Shown here: positions 33,425 to 41,785 of the stretch, one piece after another
Numbering within the stretch: position 1 is the stretch's first letter
Layout of the letters: each line of letters opens with the position of its first letter
Made by a program: the position numbers and the translations under genes
Assembly: GCF_002806995.1 (NCBI RefSeq)
Contig: NZ_NIHE01000002.1
Location: 1-64,000 of the forward strand
DNA length: 64,000 nt
Source: Confluentibacter lentus
Lineage (GTDB): Bacteria; Bacteroidota; Bacteroidia; Flavobacteriales; Flavobacteriaceae
Reading direction: 5' to 3'
Notes under the pieces: generated by a model
The model's input: only the letters and a program-made list of their open reading frames with translations
Database searches by the model: none
Told to the model about the DNA's origin: nothing

Positions 33425-34939
33425 ATGATTATGAAAAATTTAATAAAAATTACATTTGTAACAGTTATGGTACTTTGTATCAACAGTTGCGCTGATGACT
33501 TGCTTGATAATAGTGGGGTTTCTGGAAGTAGTCAACCCACTCAATTTCTTACATCAGCTCAACTAGAAGAAGCTGCTTCAACCAATCTAGGAATTCCTGC
33601 GGCTTTCGTAGGAGGTATTTATGCACAAATGATTCAAGTGGAATCAGGTGGCACAACCAATCACGATGATTTTGGACAAAAAGGTTATGACATATTTGGA
33701 GACATGTTATCAGGAGATATGGCTCTTAGTGTCAGTACCTATGGATGGTATCGTTCTGATATCACTGAGTTCCAAGCACCGCTAGATTATACATTTAGTA
33801 GAAACAGAATGGTTTGGAGATATTATTATAGAATTGTTAGATCGGCCAATACTGTAATACAAAACTTAGGAGGTAATGATGCCGTACCTGAAAATGATGC
33901 TAATAAATTTGCTATGGGTCAAGCAAAAGCTATGCGTGCCCATTCTTATTTTTACTTAGCACAATATTTCCAAAAAGAGTATGTTGCTTCTGAACCTATT
34001 TTACCATTGTACAAGGAACCCATTAATACAAACTTACCTAAATCTACTGCGGCTGAAGTTTATGAATTAATGGAAAGCGACCTTGTGGATGCCATCTCCT
34101 TGCTAGATGGTTTTAATAGAACAGCTAAAAATGAAGTAAACCAAGATATAGCAAAAGCTTTATTAGCTTATGTTTTAGGAGCTAAAGGTGGTAGAGATAC
34201 TGAAGTTGCTACACTAACCCAACAAGTTATTGATGCAGGTGGTTATTCTATGCTAACTTCTGGAGAAGTTGCCACTAATTGCTTTTGCGACGTTAATACT
34301 TCCAGCTGGATGTGGGGTATTGATATTACCGAGAACAACGGATTAGATTTAATTTCTTGGTGGGGACAAATAGATGCTTTTTCATATAGTTATGCTTGGG
34401 CAGGGGACTATAAAGCCATTGATAAATCTTTATTTGACGCTATTCCTGCTAATGATGCTAGAAAAGGCCAATTTCTAAATAATCCTGCTAGTGGAAGATA
34501 CTTACAGCCACTATTTAAATTCTTTGCATCAAATACCATAGGTGGCGCTTCTCAGGTAGTTACCGCTGATTATGTTTATATGCGTATCGAAGAAATATAC
34601 TTATTAAATGCCGAAGCTAATGCTAAATCAGGAAATGATTTTGCTGCAAGAACTAGTTTAAAGGCGGTATTGGCAAATAGAATTCCTGATGTTTCTTATG
34701 TAGATGCTTTAAGTGGACAAGCTTTACAAAATGAGATTTATTTACAAACCCGTATCGAATTGTGGGGTGAAGGAAAAAGTTACTTAGCTATGAAACGAAA
34801 CAAGGCTACTACTGTAAGAGGCACAAATCATTTATCCTTTGTTGGTGTACCAATACCTTATAATGATGAAAGAATGCAATTTGAGATTCCTCTAGATGAA
34901 ATTCAAAATAATCCATTTATTGGAGATCAAAACAATTAA
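33425..34939 (+). CDS. SusD/RagB-family nutrient-binding lipoprotein
   Basis: Surface lipoprotein acting as the lid and ligand binder of the SusC transporter. It has 504 residues (or 502 from the ATG at 33431), with a lipobox at CINSC (Cys about 22). Typical SusD features are RMVWRYYYRIVRSANTVIQNL, AKAMRAHSYFYLAQYF with the TPR-like helices, and the C-terminal EEIYLLNAEANAKSGN and RIELWGEGKSYLAMKRNK. It is 12 bases after the SusC gene and 20 before a third lipoprotein gene. Confidence 0.95.
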   Translation: MIMKNLIKITFVTVMVLCINSCADDLLDNSGVSGSSQPTQFLTSAQLEEAASTNLGIPAAFVGGIYAQMIQVESGGTTNHDDFGQKGYDIFGDMLSGDMALSVSTYGWYRSDITEFQAPLDYTFSRNRMVWRYYYRIVRSANTVIQNLGGNDAVPENDANKFAMGQAKAMRAHSYFYLAQYFQKEYVASEPILPLYKEPINTNLPKSTAAEVYELMESDLVDAISLLDGFNRTAKNEVNQDIAKALLAYVLGAKGGRDTEVATLTQQVIDAGGYSMLTSGEVATNCFCDVNTSSWMWGIDITENNGLDLISWWGQIDAFSYSYAWAGDYKAIDKSLFDAIPANDARKGQFLNNPASGRYLQPLFKFFASNTIGGASQVVTADYVYMRIEEIYLLNAEANAKSGNDFAARTSLKAVLANRIPDVSYVDALSGQALQNEIYLQTRIELWGEGKSYLAMKRNKATTVRGTNHLSFVGVPIPYNDERMQFEIPLDEIQNNPFIGDQNN

Positions 34940-34959
34940 TAAAATAAATCTATCCGATT

Positions 34960-35694
34960 ATGAAAAAAATATATAACCTATTCTTTTTATTTGCTGCATT
35001 TTTTCTTGTGGTAAGTTGTGAAGAAGACACACCAGAGCCAACAGGCGTAAATTATGTAACGTTTGCAAAAAGCACATATTCAACTGGTGTCGATCCTGGA
35101 GGTAGTACAGAATTTGATATTACTGTTTATACCGCTAACATTACGTCTTCAGATAGAAGCTATAATGTAATTGTTGCTCCAAACTCAAATGCCGCTTCTG
35201 GATCTTATACAGTACCTAGCTCTGTAACCATTCCTTCTGGATCTAATGAAGGCATACTAACAGTAACCTTAACTGACACAAATTTAGGCATAGGGGTTAA
35301 CAACCTGATACTTAATTTTGAGAAAGGGGATGATTATTTTACTGGTGCATCGACAAGGTTATCATATATCCAAAACTGTACAGAGATAACCGGATCTCTA
35401 AATATAGTATTTGACGGTTATGGTGACGAAACATCTTGGGAAATAACGGATGAATTAGGTGGTGTTGTAGTTTCCAAAGCATTAGGGACTTATACTAGGG
35501 GTCAAGCAAGTGCAATAGAAAACATAACACTTTGCCAAGGTAGAAATTATACCTTTACTATATATGATGATTATGGTGATGGATTAAGTTTCCCAGCTAA
35601 TGGAAGTTATACCTTAACTATTGGAGGTGACATTAAAGCAACTGGAGGTGGAGATTTTGGTTCAGAAGAATCTACTGAATTCGATACGAATTAA
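34960..35694 (+). CDS. Lipoprotein of the SusC/D unit, Calx-beta-like plus Asp/Gly-rich domain
   Basis: 244-residue lipoprotein (lipobox FLVVSC). After a proline-rich linker a beta-sandwich resembling a Calx-beta domain occupies about residues 30-135 (TVPSSVTIPSGSNEGILTVTL). A C-terminal domain has two related motifs, FDGYGDETSWEI and YDDYGDGLSF, which may bind calcium or glycan. Third gene of the SusC/SusD transcription unit and followed by its terminator, so it probably helps bind the same substrate at the surface (a SusE/F-like role). This is inference; I do not recognise a named family for the whole protein. Confidence 0.8.
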   Translation: MKKIYNLFFLFAAFFLVVSCEEDTPEPTGVNYVTFAKSTYSTGVDPGGSTEFDITVYTANITSSDRSYNVIVAPNSNAASGSYTVPSSVTIPSGSNEGILTVTLTDTNLGIGVNNLILNFEKGDDYFTGASTRLSYIQNCTEITGSLNIVFDGYGDETSWEITDELGGVVVSKALGTYTRGQASAIENITLCQGRNYTFTIYDDYGDGLSFPANGSYTLTIGGDIKATGGGDFGSEESTEFDTN

Positions 35695-35714
35695 AAATAT
35701 CAGTTTATAACACT

Positions 35715-35747
35715 AAAAAGAGGTTGCTGTTGCAACCTCTTTTTTTA
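35715..35747 (+). terminator. Terminator of the SusC/D unit
   Basis: The stem AAAAGAGGTTGC/GCAACCTCTTTT (35716-35727 with 35732-35743), with a 4-base loop and a run of T, lies 21 bases after the lipoprotein stop codon. The rlmB start follows 12 bases later. Confidence 0.9.
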
Positions 35748-35759
35748 TACCTTTACCAC

Positions 35760-36497
35760 ATGCAAGAACAAACACAAATTTTTGGAATACGCGCTGTAAT
35801 TGAAGCAGTAAATGCAGGTGAAACTATTGATAAAGTATTCCTTCAAAAAGGATTGAAAGGTGATTTATTTGGAGAATTGGAAGCAGCTTTAAGACAACAT
35901 TCCATAAACTCATCTTATGTACCTGTTGAGAAATTAAATAGACTTACAAAAGGTAATCATCAGGGAGTTGTTGCTCAAATATCACCTATTGAATTCCATG
36001 ATTTAGAGCAATTAGTAACAACTGTTATAGAATCTGGTAAAATACCTTTATTTTTATTGTTGGACCAATTAAGTGATGTTCGTAATTTTGGAGCCATAAT
36101 ACGTACCGCCGAATGTACTGGTGTAAATGGTATTATTATCCAAAAAAAAGGTGGTGCTCCAGTAAATGGCGATACTATTAAAACCAGTGCTGGTGCTGTA
36201 TTTAAAATTCCGCTTTGCAAAGTGGACCATATTAAAGATGCTGTGTTTTATATGCAGGCGTCAGGTATTAAAGTTATTGCTGCGACTGAAAAAACTGAAG
36301 ATACTTTATTTGATGTCTCATTTAAAGAACCTTGCGCTATCATTATGGGATCGGAAGATAAAGGGATAAATCCTTCAATCCTTAAAGTTGTAGATGCTAA
36401 GGCTAAACTTCCGCTTTTAGGAGACATTGAATCTTTAAATGTATCTGTGGCTTGTGGGGCATTTTTATATGAAGCAGTTAGACAGAGATTAAAATGA
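35760..36497 (+). CDS. rlmB: 23S rRNA 2'-O-ribose methyltransferase (RlmB type, SpoU family)
   Basis: Methylates the ribose of G2251 in 23S rRNA by analogy. It has 245 residues from the ATG at 35760 (MQEQTQIFGIRAV). A longer frame from 35724 would begin inside the terminator and is rejected. N-terminal substrate-binding domain (about 1-75) and SPOUT catalytic domain with motif 1 DVRNFGAIIRTAECTGV, motif 2 IIMGSEDKGI and motif 3 LNVSVACGAFLYE. It converges with the next gene, whose stop lies only 4 bases away. Confidence 0.9.
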   Translation: MQEQTQIFGIRAVIEAVNAGETIDKVFLQKGLKGDLFGELEAALRQHSINSSYVPVEKLNRLTKGNHQGVVAQISPIEFHDLEQLVTTVIESGKIPLFLLLDQLSDVRNFGAIIRTAECTGVNGIIIQKKGGAPVNGDTIKTSAGAVFKIPLCKVDHIKDAVFYMQASGIKVIAATEKTEDTLFDVSFKEPCAIIMGSEDKGINPSILKVVDAKAKLPLLGDIESLNVSVACGAFLYEAVRQRLK

Positions 36498-36501
36498 GTA
36501 T

Positions 36502-37791
36502 TTAAAGTTTTAAATTAATGATTTCAGAATCAGTTAACGAATAGTTATAAGCTCTCCAAAAATTGCCCTTATTATTACCATTATACTTCCATACAATCTC
36601 CTTTTGAGGAGTTACTTCCCATAAACCATAGTCCCCTTCACAAATTAAAGTATTACCATTTTTAAGTCTAACTGCTCCTGATATTCGAGGATTATATAAA
36701 TTGGTGTCAGTAAAACTCCAAACTTCCAATGGTTCATTGTCTTCATTTGGGTTAAGTTCAAAATTTGCTGGCATTTGAAACTCATGAACAGTTGATTGTC
36801 CAGCATTATAATTATTATTAAAAATTAGTACATTGCCTGCGCCTAATTCATCCGATTCCAAAAAGTTCGGAAAATGATTATTGTAAAACAATCTTTTCCC
36901 TAATGTATTATTGTATGCCTCTGGATTTCCAAATCTATAAATTAAATCACCACCTCTATTATAAGTCCCTCCCTCATGTAATGAAGATTCGATGGCTGTC
37001 GTTGAATGATCGATAACCCAAACTTCGCTATAAAAATTGACACTCATATAAATGACATCCTTAATAGGATCATAATCTATCCCATTAATATGCATTAGAT
37101 TTCCATCTGCACTTTTTGTATAATTATGATTGATAAGCTGAGGATTGTCTTTCACAACTCCATAATTTGGAAGATTAATATCTATATCCTGAACCAAATG
37201 GTCTTTAGTGTGCCACTCCCAAACTATTTGGTCATTACTTGGGTTTACCTCTATTAAAGATTCTGTGAAAACATCATGGTTTACATCAATGCCCATATTT
37301 TTAGCATCCAAAGCCAAAATACGTTCCCAAGCTATAATTAAAACATTTCCATTTGGCAACATTTCAACATCATGATGTGCTAAATAATTTTCAGAATGGT
37401 AATTAAATTCCCAATCTATGGAACCATCAAGATTAATAATTCTAACTATTCCTCCAAATCCTCCAAAAGAAAAACTAAGATTTGCTGCTTTAAAAATACC
37501 AAGTAATTTCCCATCTGGCAACAATTCCAAATCGTTTCCCAATGCAATATCGAAATCCCAAACTTTAAGTATTTCTCCTTTTTTATCAACCAAATAAGAA
37601 GACTTCCCTCCATTTATAACTGCTAGAGTTAAACTATTCTCTAATTTGTCGGCCTTATATACTTCCACTTCTTCAGATAAAACAACTTCTTCTACAGGTG
37701 GTTCTATCTGGCTATCATCGTTGTTACATGAAACATTCGCCAAAAAGCATAATAATAATAATATGTAGATAGGATAAAATTTCTTTTTCAT
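36502..37791 (-). CDS. Arylsulfotransferase-like beta-propeller lipoprotein
   Basis: 429-residue lipoprotein (lipobox ANVSC, then acidic linker) that should sit in the outer membrane or periplasm. Repeated propeller blades are visible: DLELLPDGKLLGIFK, HHDVEMLPNGNVLIIAWER, AVRLKNGNTLICEGDYGLWEV. The pattern with His-His-Asp and final WEVTPQKEIVWKY resembles arylsulfate sulfotransferases (PF05935/PF14269), which move sulfate groups between phenolic compounds. Whether the catalytic His is kept cannot be settled by eye; it may be a non-catalytic relative. Apparently monocistronic. Confidence 0.65.
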   Translation of the reverse strand: MKKKFYPIYILLLLCFLANVSCNNDDSQIEPPVEEVVLSEEVEVYKADKLENSLTLAVINGGKSSYLVDKKGEILKVWDFDIALGNDLELLPDGKLLGIFKAANLSFSFGGFGGIVRIINLDGSIDWEFNYHSENYLAHHDVEMLPNGNVLIIAWERILALDAKNMGIDVNHDVFTESLIEVNPSNDQIVWEWHTKDHLVQDIDINLPNYGVVKDNPQLINHNYTKSADGNLMHINGIDYDPIKDVIYMSVNFYSEVWVIDHSTTAIESSLHEGGTYNRGGDLIYRFGNPEAYNNTLGKRLFYNNHFPNFLESDELGAGNVLIFNNNYNAGQSTVHEFQMPANFELNPNEDNEPLEVWSFTDTNLYNPRISGAVRLKNGNTLICEGDYGLWEVTPQKEIVWKYNGNNKGNFWRAYNYSLTDSEIINLKL

Positions 37792-37942
37792 TCTTTTTTT
37801 TATAAAAATAATGAAATCTAAGTAAACATAAGGAAGATTGAAATATCTTTATATGTGTTTCTTGTTATTATAAAGCGGTTAGACTAAGACTTTCTTAAAT
37901 TTTTAGGCTTACTAGATTTTTAGACTATTGAAAATTCAGAAA

Positions 37943-38668
37943 TTATTCTTTCTTTTCTTTCAACATATAATTAACAATAGGTTGCTCCTCTTCTATTTTT
38001 GGCGCAATATTTTCAATAAAGTTTCCATCTTTATCGAAATGTTTTAAAAATGGGTCTTCTGATTCATTATAGTCTTCATGCTCCCAAATATATTTTTTTG
38101 GTTTAACAATTTCCCTCTTAAAAAGTATGGCAAATAAAAACCCTGTGACAAGTCCCGATAAATGCCCCTCCCAAGAAACACCTTCATCAATAGGCAATGT
38201 GTACCAAATCATACTACCATAAAGAAAAACAACTAATAAAGACAAGGCTACCAAGCGATAATATTTTGAAAAAATACCTTTAAAAAAAGTAAAACTTATC
38301 AATACATAAATCAGCCCACTTGCTCCTATATGATAGGATGGCCTACCAATGCACCAAGTTAAAAAGCCAGATGTAAGAATTCCGAATACAATAACCTTCC
38401 AAGCGATAGGTCTGTAGAAATAAAAAAGCGCCATCAACAAAACAATGGATGGAATGCTATTATGATAAATATGTTGAATACTTCCATGAATAAATGGCCA
38501 TAAAACAATACCTCTCAAACCTTTTATAGTTTGTGGAAAAATACCATAATTTGAGAAATCAAAACCAAAACGGATTTCAAACCAAAATACCATCCATATG
38601 AATAGCAAAAAAAGTAATGGATACGCCACCACTCCTGTTGAAAACTTAAAATGTTCATTCTGATTCAT
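37943..38668 (-). CDS. Rhomboid-family intramembrane serine protease
   Basis: 241-residue inner-membrane protein with six hydrophobic segments. The catalytic dyad is Ser in IGASGLIYVL (about 117) and His in WEGHLSGLVTG (about 169); the conserved HxxxxHxxxN-like stretch HGSIQHIYHN precedes it. It cleaves transmembrane segments of other proteins; substrate unknown. It ends in a charged cytoplasmic tail. Divergent from rarA with a 145-base gap. Confidence 0.9.
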   Translation of the reverse strand: MNQNEHFKFSTGVVAYPLLFLLFIWMVFWFEIRFGFDFSNYGIFPQTIKGLRGIVLWPFIHGSIQHIYHNSIPSIVLLMALFYFYRPIAWKVIVFGILTSGFLTWCIGRPSYHIGASGLIYVLISFTFFKGIFSKYYRLVALSLLVVFLYGSMIWYTLPIDEGVSWEGHLSGLVTGFLFAILFKREIVKPKKYIWEHEDYNESEDPFLKHFDKDGNFIENIAPKIEEEQPIVNYMLKEKKE

Positions 38669-38813
38669 AATTTAAAGATAACAAATAGTTAACCAAATTT
38701 CTATTGATGCTAAATTGTCAGATACGAGCTTGAAAGATTGAGAACTCAAAAAAACAAAAAAGTTAATAGCATAGACATTCCCTTTTATAAAGGAATTAAT
38801 TAATTTTACGTTT

Positions 38814-40091
38814 ATGAATGAACCTTTAGCTGAACGTTTAAGACCCAAAACTTTAGATGATTATGTGAGCCAATCACATTTAGTTGGCAAACATGGCGCT
38901 TTAACGCAGCATATAAAACAAGGTTTGATTCCGTCCATGATATTTTGGGGACCCCCAGGAACCGGAAAAACTACGCTTGCCAATATTATTGCCAATGAAT
39001 CTGGCAGACCATTTTACACATTAAGTGCCATAAATTCTGGTGTGAAGGACATTCGGGATGTTATTGATAAAGCGAAACAAAGTGGTGGTTTGTTTACTAC
39101 CAAAAACCCTATTTTATTTATTGATGAAATCCATAGGTTTAGTAAATCGCAACAAGATTCCTTATTACAAGCTGTTGAAAAAGGTTGGATTACATTAATT
39201 GGAGCAACTACAGAAAACCCGAGTTTCGAGGTTATTCCTGCACTTTTGTCGCGTTGCCAAGTATATATTTTAAATGCTTTTGAAAAAAACGATTTAGAGA
39301 CACTTTTAAAGCGCGCTATTGAAAATGATGACTATCTGTCTAAAAAAAGTATAAAACTAAAAGAAACCACAGCGCTTTTAAGGCTTTCTGGGGGTGATGG
39401 TAGAAAACTGCTTAATATTTTTGAATTGATTGTAAATTCTGAAGAATCAGATAGCATTGTAATAACAGACACATTGGTTTTGGAAAAAGTCCAAAATAAT
39501 ACAGTGAGATACGATAAAACTGGCGAACAGCATTACGATATTATTTCGGCATTCATAAAATCCATTCGTGGTAGCGACCCAAATGCAGCTGTTTATTGGT
39601 TAGCTCGAATGGTAGAAGGTGGTGAAGATGTTAAATTTATTGCCAGAAGAATGCTTATTCTGGCGAGTGAAGATATTGGAAATGCCAACCCAACAGCATT
39701 AGTTATTGCCAACAATACGTTTCAAGCAGTTTCAATTATTGGGTATCCAGAGTCTAGGATTATATTAAGCCAATGCGCTACCTATTTGGCGTGTTCACCA
39801 AAAAGTAACGCCTCATATCTGGCTATTGGCAAAGCACAGCAATTGGTGAAAGAAACGGGAGATTTATCTGTTCCCTTGGAGATTAGAAATGCCCCGACCA
39901 AATTAATGAAAGAATTAGGTTATGGAGAAAATTACCAGTATGCCCATAATTATGAAAATAATTTTGCTAATCAGGAGTTTATGCCAGATGAGATAAAAAA
40001 TACGAAATTATATGACCCCGGAAACAACTCCAGAGAAAATGCTGATCGCAATTTTTTAAAACAACGTTGGAAAGATAAATATGGGTATTAA
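38814..40091 (+). CDS. rarA: Replication-associated recombination protein A (RarA/MgsA), AAA+ ATPase
   Basis: Clamp-loader-like ATPase acting at stalled replication forks. It has 425 residues: MNEPLAERLRPKTLDDYVSQ, Walker A GPPGTGKTTL, Walker B ILFIDEIHRF, sensor 1 TTENPSFEV and arginine finger region LLSRCQVY, then the C-terminal tetramerisation domain with IRGSDPNAAVYWLARMVEGG. Divergent from the rhomboid gene; a long inverted repeat follows it (40093-40142). Confidence 0.96.
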   Translation: MNEPLAERLRPKTLDDYVSQSHLVGKHGALTQHIKQGLIPSMIFWGPPGTGKTTLANIIANESGRPFYTLSAINSGVKDIRDVIDKAKQSGGLFTTKNPILFIDEIHRFSKSQQDSLLQAVEKGWITLIGATTENPSFEVIPALLSRCQVYILNAFEKNDLETLLKRAIENDDYLSKKSIKLKETTALLRLSGGDGRKLLNIFELIVNSEESDSIVITDTLVLEKVQNNTVRYDKTGEQHYDIISAFIKSIRGSDPNAAVYWLARMVEGGEDVKFIARRMLILASEDIGNANPTALVIANNTFQAVSIIGYPESRIILSQCATYLACSPKSNASYLAIGKAQQLVKETGDLSVPLEIRNAPTKLMKELGYGENYQYAHNYENNFANQEFMPDEIKNTKLYDPGNNSRENADRNFLKQRWKDKYGY

Positions 40092-40092
40092 A

Positions 40093-40142
40093 GTTTGTTG
40101 TTTAGCTGATTTGTTTTATATCTTAACAACCAAACAACAAAC
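40093..40142. terminator. Inverted repeat between convergent rarA and unknown gene
   Basis: GTTTGTTGTTT (40093-40103) and its reverse complement (40132-40142) enclose a 28-base loop in the gap between the stop codons at 40091 and 40157. It lacks a clear T-tract but could end transcription from both sides. Confidence 0.45.
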
Positions 40143-40156
40143 GACTTAACATATGA

Positions 40157-41002
40157 TTAAAATTTAATATTCAAGACGTCTTGTTTTAAAACATTATTTT
40201 CATAATATTCCATAATCCACTGATCGCCTTTTTTGTATAATGTGGCATTTCTTCCTTCTACTAGAAACATATTTTCCATAGACGTATTCTTTATTTTATA
40301 AACCACTTTTGGAGAACTATCAACTAATTGAAATCCATTCTCTATAGCTTGGGCATATAAAATACCTGAAACATTTTGACTTGAAGAAACATTTTTTGAA
40401 ACTTCAACCACTGCCTCAGTTACTTTGGACTGCTCGGCTATAACAACTGGAGTTTCCTTTTCTTGTTTAAGATTTTCTATTTCGGCTTTCAACTGAGCAA
40501 TCTCCTTAACGACTTCATTTTGGGTTGGACCTGCTTGTTTGGCTGGTAACTCAGAAGTATTTGCAACTGGAACATACTTATAGTTTATAGTTTCCAATTC
40601 TTTGAATGCATTTCTCAAAGCTTCATTATATGCCTTATCATAATCTTTTTCACGACTCTCCCCAACTTGAGTTGTATAAACAGCTAAGCCATTGCAATTT
40701 TTTAATTCTATTTGCAATTTGGTTTTAAACATGCTTGAATCTTTTATAAGGTCCGAAGTTAATGCCAAACATCTGTCTGAATTTAAATCATCTGGGTAAT
40801 TTTCTCCTTCCATAAAAGCCACAAAACCATATTTATTGAATAAAAATTCTGTTAATGAATTCAATTGAAATTGATCATCTTGCTTTAAAAAACCATATTT
40901 TTTTGGAATAATAACATATTTATAGTTGTTTATGTTTGACTGGGAAAATACACTTGTAACCAAGAAACAGACAACAAGTAGTGATAAATATTTAGTTTTC
41001 AT
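40157..41002 (-). CDS. Secreted flavobacterial protein of unknown function with coiled coil
   Basis: 281 residues with a Sec signal peptide (LSLLVVCFLVTSVFSQ). The N-terminal half (about 20-135) is a compact domain that begins KYVIIPKKYGFLKQDDQ, a pattern I recall from unnamed flavobacterial proteins. A coiled coil follows (EVVKEIAQLKAEIENLKQEKE, about 162-184), then a small C-terminal beta domain (GRNATLYKKGDQWIMEYYE). No catalytic motif is recognised. It is probably periplasmic. Monocistronic by position. Confidence 0.75.
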   Translation of the reverse strand: MKTKYLSLLVVCFLVTSVFSQSNINNYKYVIIPKKYGFLKQDDQFQLNSLTEFLFNKYGFVAFMEGENYPDDLNSDRCLALTSDLIKDSSMFKTKLQIELKNCNGLAVYTTQVGESREKDYDKAYNEALRNAFKELETINYKYVPVANTSELPAKQAGPTQNEVVKEIAQLKAEIENLKQEKETPVVIAEQSKVTEAVVEVSKNVSSSQNVSGILYAQAIENGFQLVDSSPKVVYKIKNTSMENMFLVEGRNATLYKKGDQWIMEYYENNVLKQDVLNIKF

Positions 41003-41095
41003 TTTTATTAAATATATAGTTATAACCTAATTTGTAAATATACACTTTGTATGGTATTTATGTTTTGTGAAGTTAAAAAATTTATGCCGAATTGG

Positions 41096-41785
41096 TTATA
41101 AATACTTTTTTAACTCAATTAAACTATTGATTTTTTTAATGTGCGATTCTACAGGCTTTCGGAATTCATCAAAAAAAATAACATCCATTCCAATGTTTAA
41201 GGCCCCTAAAATATCAGCTTCATAGCCATCCCCTATCATAATACTTTTTGATATGCTTGTGTTTGCTTTTTCAATGGCATAATGAAAAATTTGTGGATGG
41301 GGTTTTTTCACACCAATATCTTCACCATTGGTAATTGTTTTAAAGTAATGCAAAATATTAGACTTTGTCAATTTTTTAGATTGAACTTCTTCAAAACCAT
41401 TAGACAAAATATGCAGATTATAACTTTTATGCAAATACTCTAAAATGGTAATAGCATCATCGTACAAGTAATTATTATCTGTAAGATAGGTTATATAATC
41501 TATAGATAGCTTTTTAACAATCTCTTTTTCAATACCGTAATTTAATGCTGAAAACGTATCGTTTAACCTTCCAAAACGCAATACGTCTTTATCTATTTTT
41601 TCGTCTCTATAAAGCTTCCAGTATTGTAAATTAATGGCCTTATAATGAACCAAAAAATCATCCAAATCAATTTCTATCTGATTGATTTTAAATATTTTAT
41701 AAAAAGTTAAAGCCGAATTTTTATCAAAATCCCATAGCGTATGGTCCAAATCAAAAAAAATATCGGTAATACCTTTAAGCTTCAT
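41096..41785 (-). CDS. HAD-family pyrimidine nucleotidase, YjjG type
   Basis: 229 residues. The HAD motif I nucleophile lies in FFDLDHTLWD (Asp 12 and 14), motif II around LHILSNGFEE, motif III Lys in GVKKPHPQIF, and motif IV MIGDGYEADILGA. Length and FDLDHTLWDF match YjjG, which dephosphorylates non-canonical pyrimidine nucleotides. The start codon lies inside the end of the upstream deacetylase gene (11-base overlap), so both are cotranscribed and probably translationally coupled. Confidence 0.85.
   Translation of the reverse strand: MKLKGITDIFFDLDHTLWDFDKNSALTFYKIFKINQIEIDLDDFLVHYKAINLQYWKLYRDEKIDKDVLRFGRLNDTFSALNYGIEKEIVKKLSIDYITYLTDNNYLYDDAITILEYLHKSYNLHILSNGFEEVQSKKLTKSNILHYFKTITNGEDIGVKKPHPQIFHYAIEKANTSISKSIMIGDGYEADILGALNIGMDVIFFDEFRKPVESHIKKINSLIELKKYL

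Noticed and set aside
35724-35759. Upstream start for rlmB
   Set aside because: These codons would be read from the terminator of the SusC/D unit; the ATG at 35760 gives the family N-terminus.
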